Shown here: positions 56,500 through 64,000 of the stretch, in pieces
Layout: every line of letters begins with the position of its first letter
Numbering within the stretch: the stretch's first letter is position 1
NCBI GenBank assembly: GCA_022496805.1
Contig: CM040101.1
Span: 9,798,501 to 9,862,500, forward strand
Source: Pohlia nutans
Taxonomy: Eukaryota; Streptophyta; Bryopsida; Bryales; Mniaceae
Length of the DNA stretch: 64,000 nucleotides
Direction: 5' to 3'
Translations under genes and position numbers: made by a program
Notes under the pieces: model-generated
Database searches by the model: none
What the model was told of the DNA's origin: nothing
What the model saw: the letters and a program-made list of their open reading frames with translations, nothing else

Positions 56500-58825
56500 G
56501 TTCCAATTCACATATTTGACTTAACAGTGCCACAACCAATGCAACCTGAGGACAAATTCGTTAAGGGTGACCACCATACACTTATCATTCTATGCTCATG
56601 CCAAATGGTGATCATAAAGTGTAAAACCTTTCATCTCAGATATCCCAAATCAATAGAATATTTGATTTACTATGACATAGACTTCGTGAGGGTCCATAAT
56701 TCAAGCTAATACAAACCGGCTAAGTTGTCATTAGTGCTTTTTTAGTGGTTTTCTGAACGCATTTTCGTTGGTTTAATGCCTTGATTTCATTCAATGCTTT
56801 GATTTAAATTGTTATTAAAAAAGAAAGTGATATGTCAATGTTTGCAACATGTATATAAAACACAGGTTAAAGATGAAAGCAATATTGTAAAAATCTGGGT
56901 ATTGAAAGCCCTAACGTAGCTCTATCATTAGTCGTTTAAATGACTCACTAAGGACTTTTCTAAATGATAGAAAATACTTTTTGGGTAGAAATTTTGGGAT
57001 AATCGAATAAGAATGATGATTATGTGAATGAACAATGAAACCAATACATTAAAAGTTTGTTCTTTGAATGAAAATCATGACTTTTGTGTCTCAAAGGACT
57101 CTCCAAAAGACTCTCCAAAGTCCAAAAGACTTACAAAAGCACTCGATCCAAACGAGGCATTCTTTGCTCGTATTAGCTTGAATGAACCCTTCTACATTAT
57201 TGATTTACCTATACCATGTAGAAAATGTGACACTAAAAAAATAGAAAAGATTGAAGTAAATATTCAACAAGGAATTTGACTTAATGACTTCCTGGCTCGT
57301 CAAGTAAATTCTATCAAATATGTTCTATTGACACTAAGTGGCACTGTAAATCATAGGAATCAAGCCATGTCTAATTGTTTATCGTTAAATTTTTGACAAG
57401 CTTGAGAATTATACATGAAATTTAAAAGCAAAAAGACTAAAAACACAAGCACTCTAAACCAAAAACTAACATCAAGAATTTTCCAACTTAAAGCTTTACT
57501 TTTGACCAAGCTAGTGAAGCTACACAACTACACTCTACATGCCAAAGTTCATGGATAATAATTATCTATTACTAGTACTGTAACTCTCGACATTACTCAA
57601 TTGAATGTGAATGCTTGTTATTCCAATCACAACCTACTTTAGTACTTCACAAACTACAACATCAAGAGCTCTTAATTTTTGACCTAGTTCCAAATTTAAA
57701 CTTTCAAACATCGCAACTCTCTACATGATTTATAAACCTCAACTTTCAAGTAACTCTTCAAAACATTGATCTACAAACTACATAAGTACATATCCAAGGA
57801 TCATATGTACCTAATCTTCTTCTACAAAAAGAAATATGCTTGTGTGCAACAAGCTCGACAATTAAATGAACTTTGAAAGTCCATATCCTAAAGTCTATAA
57901 ATCAACTTTTTAATATTATATATATTTTACTTTACTATCCACAGCTACTAATTATGTACACCCATTTATACAACAAGAGGCCTAGAGCAACTGTCTATTA
58001 TAATGAAATTGGTGTTGTTGTATCAAATCATAAATTTAACTATTATGTTTATCATACATCTTCACTATTTTCACTAGCCTTACGCCCTTACTCCGGTAAG
58101 TAAACCCATAACCCTCTCCAATTATGCACATACACCCCCCCGATGGCCCGATCTGCATTTTTGGAAAGCATTGGGGGTTTATGCTCAATGCTAGGAAGAG
58201 CTACCAAGGAATAAAGTCGTAAAATTCCCTGACACCCGATGTTCATTATCAAAAACATTTTGACCTATATGACCTTTGCATTCACATAACGTTCTTCATA
58301 AAACTCGCAATATAAAGACAATCATGCCTCATATGCCACAAATAATTCCTTTACAATGCCACCTAATTTAGTGGAGAGCCTACCAAATTAACCAAAGTCA
58401 ATATTATACACCAAATGCTAACTCCAATTGCACATCATAATCTTTCCACACACACAAACTACTTTTTTTAATGTTTAAAAAGAAAGGATTAAAGATTAAA
58501 AATCTGTTATAGGAATGAAAAGAAAGTGACTGTGACGAAGGTGGCATCCACGAATGGTCCGCCTCTCCAGACACACAGTCGTCCGTGCCACCTACGAGTT
58601 CGATCAGACAAGCTACGGAGCTGGGAGCACTGATGTCATTTCGAGGCTGCTTCGCAACTTGCATTGCGGAATTCAGCTGCACAGAAGTTCAGGTGAAGGC
58701 GACCCACGGCCCGCATTCATCAGTCGATCGGCCTCTACTCCGGCATCGATCCGTACCGTGAAGGTAGAATCCCATCCAATCCGGCGTACTTGCGTGCGAC
58801 TCCGTTTGCAAGCGATTCCGTGACA

Positions 58826-61231
58826 ATGCCAACCCGACGACGCCATCAACCGACCCGCAAATGCAAGTCCGGAAGTGTTGCACGCGATCCCCCGCCCCGC
58901 AAATGCAAGACCGGAAGTGTTGCATGCGATCCCCCGTCCAGCAAATGCAAGACCGGAAGTGTTGCACGCGATCCCCCGCCCACAGGATGGCAATGCAAAA
59001 AGCTCCGCACCGGCATCCAGTCCAAACTTGCCGGTTCCAGGTCAGTCGATCTCTTGCTTACTTCACTACTGTCCTGAATCTCTTTTTTTCATTCTTACAT
59101 GTGAGCTCTGATTTCCTGTACAATTGCTGTATCATGGGCCTTGTTATTATTCTGTGCGAATTGGCACAAAACCTTAAATAATGTCTTGGTGAGCTTTCCA
59201 AACTTTCATGTTATGAATAGTCTTGCCACGTGTATTTTTCGAATATTCGATTCGCCCAAGGTATCCACGATGAAAGTCGTCAATGGTTTTGTCAAGCTTG
59301 TTTTTGCTTGTTATGAAGTGTCTTGCCACGTGTATGTTTGAATATTCGATTAGCCCAAGATATCCACAAGATGAACGAAGTTTGTCAAAGGTTTTGTCAT
59401 TCTTTCTTTTGCTTATCTTAAAGAGTTTCCTAAAAATAACTAAACAAGATAAAACCTTTGTGATCCGAATCCTACACCTTGATGGGTGGAAAAATACTTG
59501 GTAATTAAAGACAAGTGTACATGAGAAGTATGATGCGGAAAAGCAAAGTCTCACTAATTCTTGACATTGTTTAGGGTTTTTTTCAAGAGGTCGGTTTCAC
59601 ACTTTTCCTTCACACAAAGTCCTAACTAGTTTAAAGAGAAACAAGGGATTACTCCCTCTTATTTCTCTCCGTTGTTTCACGAAATTCAGTAGATTTTCCT
59701 TCGGCAATTCGTTTGGGTGACGGACGTGTATGTGTGCAGTGCTTCTGGCGGTGTAAACCAGCACCTCGACGGGCTTGCCCAAGCCGCGCTACAACCCCCA
59801 GCAGCTGGACCTGAATTCCTTGCGGACAACACCGAGCAAGCAGGGGAATTGGCCGTACCAAGGCATTTGTCACAGCCGGAGAACAGGCACGTTGGCGCCT
59901 CTCGCCCCAAACCATCAGCTGCAGGTACTTTCAGCTTCTCTTACTTCGTGGTAGACTCAAGGCATGCATTGGCTCGCTCTTGGTCACAAGGCTCTGATGT
60001 TCTAATTACTACTGATAGTTTAACAGATCTTTCTTTTTCTTCTCTTTTTTGGATCAAAGAGGGGAAGCCTGCAGATCTGTCTTCTTTTTCGGCTAGTACG
60101 GGATCCCGAAGTAATTCATTCATGTCCTTTTCATTCTTCGCGACAGGGACTTCATTACCGTCGCCTGCTTTGGAGGCACCAGGAGTCACAGCTCGGCGAA
60201 CAGTTCCGCCCACCACCGACCGTAAGCGTTACAAGCAAATGATCAAGGAGTTCGGTCAGATGACGATTCAGACAGAGCAGGACTCGTCTGTTCCGGATAC
60301 GGAGTGTGATAAAGCAAATCGAAACAAACTCAACCGCAAACAGGATGTACCACCTACACGCTCAGCCACACCGAACCCAACTGCCGTTCCACAGGTGAGA
60401 CCAAGGTTGTGAAAGGCAAGTGACTATGTCTACCTCTTTTGGTCCGTATCTGTGATTACAATCACTTAACCGCTGTTCCAGGTAGAACTGGCAACCCTCG
60501 GTGATCGAACCATGATCACCAACGTTCACAAACTGCTGAAGAAGCTCTGACTGTGTAGGAAATCAACGTGATCGTGCGACCTTGTTTACAACTTCTTTTC
60601 GCCTGGTCGACTCAGTTGTAACATTGCAACTGAATATCTTTAATTTCACTAAATTTCCCCCCGCAAAGGCCTAAACTCTCCGACTCGTTTTCCTGTGTGG
60701 CCCTGACAGGAGCAACAGCCAGCACCTGCAGCGGCAGCCAAACTCAAGGGTACGAGCACCATGACAACACCATCGGGAAACCAATTAGAAGCGTCCGAGA
60801 GCCGATTGCCGCGTCCTGGCAATACACAGCCTGCAGTCTCTGCAGTGCCGCAGCCCAATCCACAGGCTGCGCCAAAGCCAAGCTCGCCATCGATCGCCAG
60901 CCACACGACGCCTCCTCATCCGTCTGAAACCGGCACGATATCCAAACTGAACGTCTGCCCGGCCTGCGACCTGCGCACCGTAACAACGCTGCACAGTCCC
61001 GCAGGCGACAACCCAAGCCTCGGGGCTGCCCGACCACGCGTCAGTCGCGACCCTTGCCAGAGCAACTTCCCAGTGCTTCCAGTAACAGGGCTTCAGGAGC
61101 GGATGGACACTTATTTCGAAGCGAATCCGGTATCAGGGATGACTCCTGAGGAAGTGTGTGAATTCTTCTTCACAGGGACATCATCTACAAATCCAGCTTT
61201 GAATGCGCTAGGACTTGGAGAGCCTTGGTAA
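58826..61231 (+). CDS. Element gene, copy B: four-exon protein of unknown function
   Basis: Exons 58826-59040, 59740-59924, 60147-60394, 60710-61231 have clean borders (TTCCAG|GTCAGT, GTGTGCAG|TGCT, CTGCAG|GTACTT, GCGACAG|GGAC, CCACAG|GTGAGA, CTGACAG|GAGC). Phases 2, 1 and 0 join to 389 residues without a stop. The N-terminus is basic with three tandem RKCKTGSVARDPP-type repeats. The middle has GTSLPSPALEAPGVTARRTV and a basic RKRYKQM stretch. The last exon is Pro-rich (PQPNPQAAPKPSSPS) with a VCPAC pair and ends MTPEEVCEFFFTGTSSTNPA. An alternative terminal exon (60482-60550, VELATLGDRT, stop) is also in phase. I recognise no family. A nuclear or nucleic-acid-binding role is only a guess from charge and Cys pairs. 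Confidence 0.6.
59205..59350. repeat. Tandem repeat with two GCCACGTGT boxes in intron 1, copy B
   Basis: CTTGCCACGTGTATTTTTCG and CTTGCCACGTGTATGTTTGA, each followed by AATATTCGAT and a CCCAAG word, mirror the pair in copy A. Both perfect ABRE/G-box cores are kept. Confidence 0.6.
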
Positions 61232-62343
61232 ACCGTTCGGTCACTTCGAGCGCCACCGTACAAGCATGGTCACTCGTCGTCACAAGTCGCGCACGCATGC
61301 ACAGGCGTTCGGAAGTTCGTCTTGTGAAATTAAACATGAAAAGTGGGATCCCTCTGTTCCAGGATAGATCAGGTCGAGCTTGAATCTGTTACATAGACTT
61401 AGAATCAATGCAGCAGGTACTGGTTTACCCCTAGCCTGCGGGGAAGAGGTAGATTCCTTTGGATTGTCAAGACATTTTTCGGCTGTGATTTGAATTTTGG
61501 GTGTTGTCACCATGACTCAAGTCTGTAGAAGGAACTGTATGTTAACTTGTCAAGGGGCCTAGGTTTACAATTTGACATGTATGTATCAACGTTTCTAGTT
61601 GGTAGGGTGGGCTTTGCAGGTTGGCTTTGATCGTATCGATCAAGTCTGCGGGAATGTTTACTGTCACCATTCACTTTGTGAGTTTGTGTTGCTGGGCGGT
61701 CTATAGTTTCTCATTCGGTCAAACTCAAAACACATGTCTGAACAGTACGTTACCAGCTACTGTCTTGACTGATGTGTGACCGGAGTCGACATAGAGACTG
61801 CGAGCGTATAATGGCTCAGTCTGTGTTTCATTGTGTGTGTGATTGTCTGCTTCTGTGCTGCATATCGATCTGTTTACGGGATCATGGGTGTTTTGCTTTC
61901 GGAATGATATTGTAAGATGCTGAATTCAAAAGTGCATGCGTGCTCTGTGTCCAAAATTTCAGCAGGGATTGAAGAAATCATTTATTCGTTTATGCACATG
62001 ACCCCCGGCCTGCTGTAAGTTACGGTGTGCATTGATGGTCTCTGTTTGGCTTGATTTAGCTCATGATCCTACCTGATTTCGGTATGAAGTGTGTTGACGA
62101 TGTTGCTGAACATTGCAATTGACAAGAATTAATTTTGTTGAGCTAGTTTGCTTCCAATGCTTATTGACTGTGTGGATGCATGCTAAGTTGGAGTTCAGAT
62201 CGAATAGTTAGTCCCCTGTGGTCTTGTGATACGGTCTATGTATCCCAATGCTGCGCGCTGGTGCGATTGATTGGCACTTGATCAAGTGGGTGTAATTCCG
62301 TAGTACCTGCCCTGGTTTCTGTCTTGCAGTGATGAACGATTGA

Positions 62344-63578
62344 TTAACCCCTAAAGGACCGGAGTGTTTTTCCTCCAAAATCACTCCAATATTGCCATTT
62401 TTACTCCCCTATGCAAAATTTCAAAAAAATGTTATTTTTTACCTTCGAACTATAAAATCTTGTCCTAAACTACTTGAAAAGCATACACAACAAATTTCGT
62501 TGATTTTGACCACACGGATTGCAAGATAATTGCATTTGATGGAAAAAAACACCCCAATAAAACACATGCCCGAAAATTTGAGATGGGTTTGATTGTGGCT
62601 ACATCAAAAAAACTTCACTACCAAAACTTGTCGCACTTCACTATCACATTCTATATGATGTTACTTAGTTGTGTATTAATTTTTGTTGCATTTGGAGATG
62701 TTTAGGATGTTTAGGATGTTCAAGAACACCCTGCACTTGTTGGGGGTTTAAAAGTTCAAAAAAGACTCTTTGTTTTTGGAATTGCAATATTTTTTATTTT
62801 CTTTACTTAGAATTCGAATCCAAGCGGTGAAACATTAGTACATTCCCCCCTCTATAGAATGGCATAAAGAAAATTAAAAAAAAAAGAAAAAAATCTCCAA
62901 GTTTTAAAAGACATGTAGTATATTTTCTAAAAAATTTGGGGGTTAGGAGGGAAATAAATTAAAGGTGGAGGAAGGGAATCGAAGTGCCACCTCATCCAAC
63001 CCATTCCAATGTTCATGACCCCACTAACTCTCAAGGTGGACTACCACGTGGTAGTCCTTCATTGGATGATTATTAAAATAAATAAAAATTTATAAAAATG
63101 ATATTATTTTTTAAATTTTTTAAATAGTATTTTTAATTATGAAATTGAACTATCAACTAAAAATCATATTTTAATTTAAACTAATATTTTCAGCTAAAAT
63201 AATAAATTTTATTTATAAAATTTTATTTTTTAATTTTTTAATGAGTTTGGAAAATGGAGTGGTCTTCTGTCCCCCACAATCCACTCCATTCTCCACACTC
63301 CGCCCATCTTTTGCCCCCCCCCCCCTCCCCTCCCTAAAAAAAAATCAACTATTTCTCTACCGCCCCGCTACCCTTTCTCCTGAAAAAAATGCATTTCCCC
63401 TCATAACTTCCATGTACGGTGTCGGAATTCAAAAAAATAAAATAGAATCCCCATTTTCATGGCACACTAGGGAATCCACTATTAAATTTCTTTCAAAATT
63501 CGATTAAAAATGTGTTCACCGGAACCTACCCAGATCTCTAAATGTCCTAGTTAGAACAATTGGTTCTTTAGGGGTTAA
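62344..63578. mobile_element. TTAA element in B (1.2 kb), absent from A
   Basis: Starts TTAACCCCTAAAGGACC and ends GGTTCTTTAGGGGTTAA. The matching site in A (45,800-45,803, GTTGGTTAATCAATCG) has a single TTAA. The interior is AT-rich with a C-run near 63,316 and no transposase; frames inside are short. Confidence 0.9.
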
Positions 63579-64000
63579 TCAACTTTCACTTTTTTGCTTT
63601 ACTGTTCAAAGAATATTTTGTATTTTATTGTTACAAAGTATTAAGGCCATTATTAAAATATATTTCACTGCTATTTAGTTTCATTACTTGTTTAAAAGCG
63701 TCGATATTAATTGTAGATGATTAGAAAAGAAGATTAGTCAAGGAAATAACTAGATAAGTGTAGCTATAATTACAGAGAAATAACCATAGAAGGGTGGAAA
63801 TTATAGATAACTAGATAAGAATAATAGTTGTTAAAAGAGATTAGGATAGGAACTGTTGAAGTAGAAAAAGCTTGTTGCTCATAAGCATGTCATACTCAAG
63901 CATGTTATTTATTGTAGAAGAGAATTCAATTACATACTTACATATGAAGTGATTTTAGTTATGTAGAACTTTTGGTATAATGATTAATTTTTTGAAAAGT

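Larger units (their letters stand above)
56705..64000. mobile_element. Element B: inverted partner of A, right end outside window
   Basis: Homology to the complement of A begins at GCTAATACAAACCGGCTAAG (A: near 51,945) and runs through the body to the last base, which corresponds to about 45,170 in A. The outer M1-like 550 bp is missing at the left; the remaining 1.5 kb of the right arm would lie past the window. It lacks four MITEs that A has (44,693, 45,507, 50,420 and 50,793) and has one that A lacks (62,344). Confidence 0.75.

Noticed and set aside
63241..63507. 88-codon frame MSLENGVVFCPPQS near the right end
   Set aside because: It lies inside the TTAA element with a C-run and low-complexity sequence, and no similarity is recognised.

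Overview
The window is nuclear DNA of a land plant or close streptophyte relative, most likely a bryophyte-like genome. The basis is three recognisably plant-type genes: a Miro GTPase, a YIP1-family membrane protein and a DRG1 remnant. All have GT-AG introns of roughly 100-800 bp, AAACCCTA-type 5' leaders are present, and a tRNA-Tyr-like gene carries an intron. The species cannot be named from sequence alone. Only about 2-3 % of the window is host protein-coding. The rest is AT-rich spacer filled with transposons, many of them nested.

Layout. 1-1.7 kb: first four exons of Miro (minus strand, running off the left edge). 3.4-7.9 kb: a single very long reading frame for an RNase H-fold cut-and-paste transposase (P/THAP9-Kolobok type) with two N-terminal zinc fingers, interrupted by one in-frame TAG. 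8.9-10.4 kb: exon-sized scraps of an endonuclease and a kinesin. 10.5-17 kb: MITEs and a long hairpin broken by a TTAA element. 18.0-20.7 kb: intact six-exon YIP1-family gene. 21.0-22.4 kb: three TTAA elements nested inside one another. 24.0-25.3 kb: DRG1 pseudogene. 25.6 kb: tRNA-Leu(AAG). 27.4-34.7 kb: nearly intact LINE (L1-type) with ORF1 (DUF4283 + CCHC knuckle, split by TGA) and an intact 1569-aa ORF2. 36.8-37.4 kb: tRNA-Thr and tRNA-Tyr remnants. 38-43 kb: several MITE families and a 2.4-kb element with subterminal repeats. 43.6-52.6 kb (element A) and 56.7-64.0 kb (element B, inverted, cut by the window end): two copies of a large element with long terminal inverted repeats, each carrying the same four-exon gene of unknown function.

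The most unusual object is the A/B element pair. It ends in TTAACCCCTAAATGCC, the same end used by the small MITEs across the window. It has kilobase-scale inverted repeats, and it carries a spliced gene whose exon phases agree in both copies. The gene is open in B and frameshifted in A. Because A and B are paralogous, each serves as the unoccupied site for elements inserted in the other. This shows directly that the TTAACCCC family duplicates TTAA and that another family duplicates CGAT.

The host genes show no functional linkage. The mobile elements form the connected story: a candidate transposase, a swarm of TTAA-flanked non-autonomous elements, and a large gene-carrying relative. Coordinates of element ends and exons were read by eye; family assignments without a database search are marked as inference.
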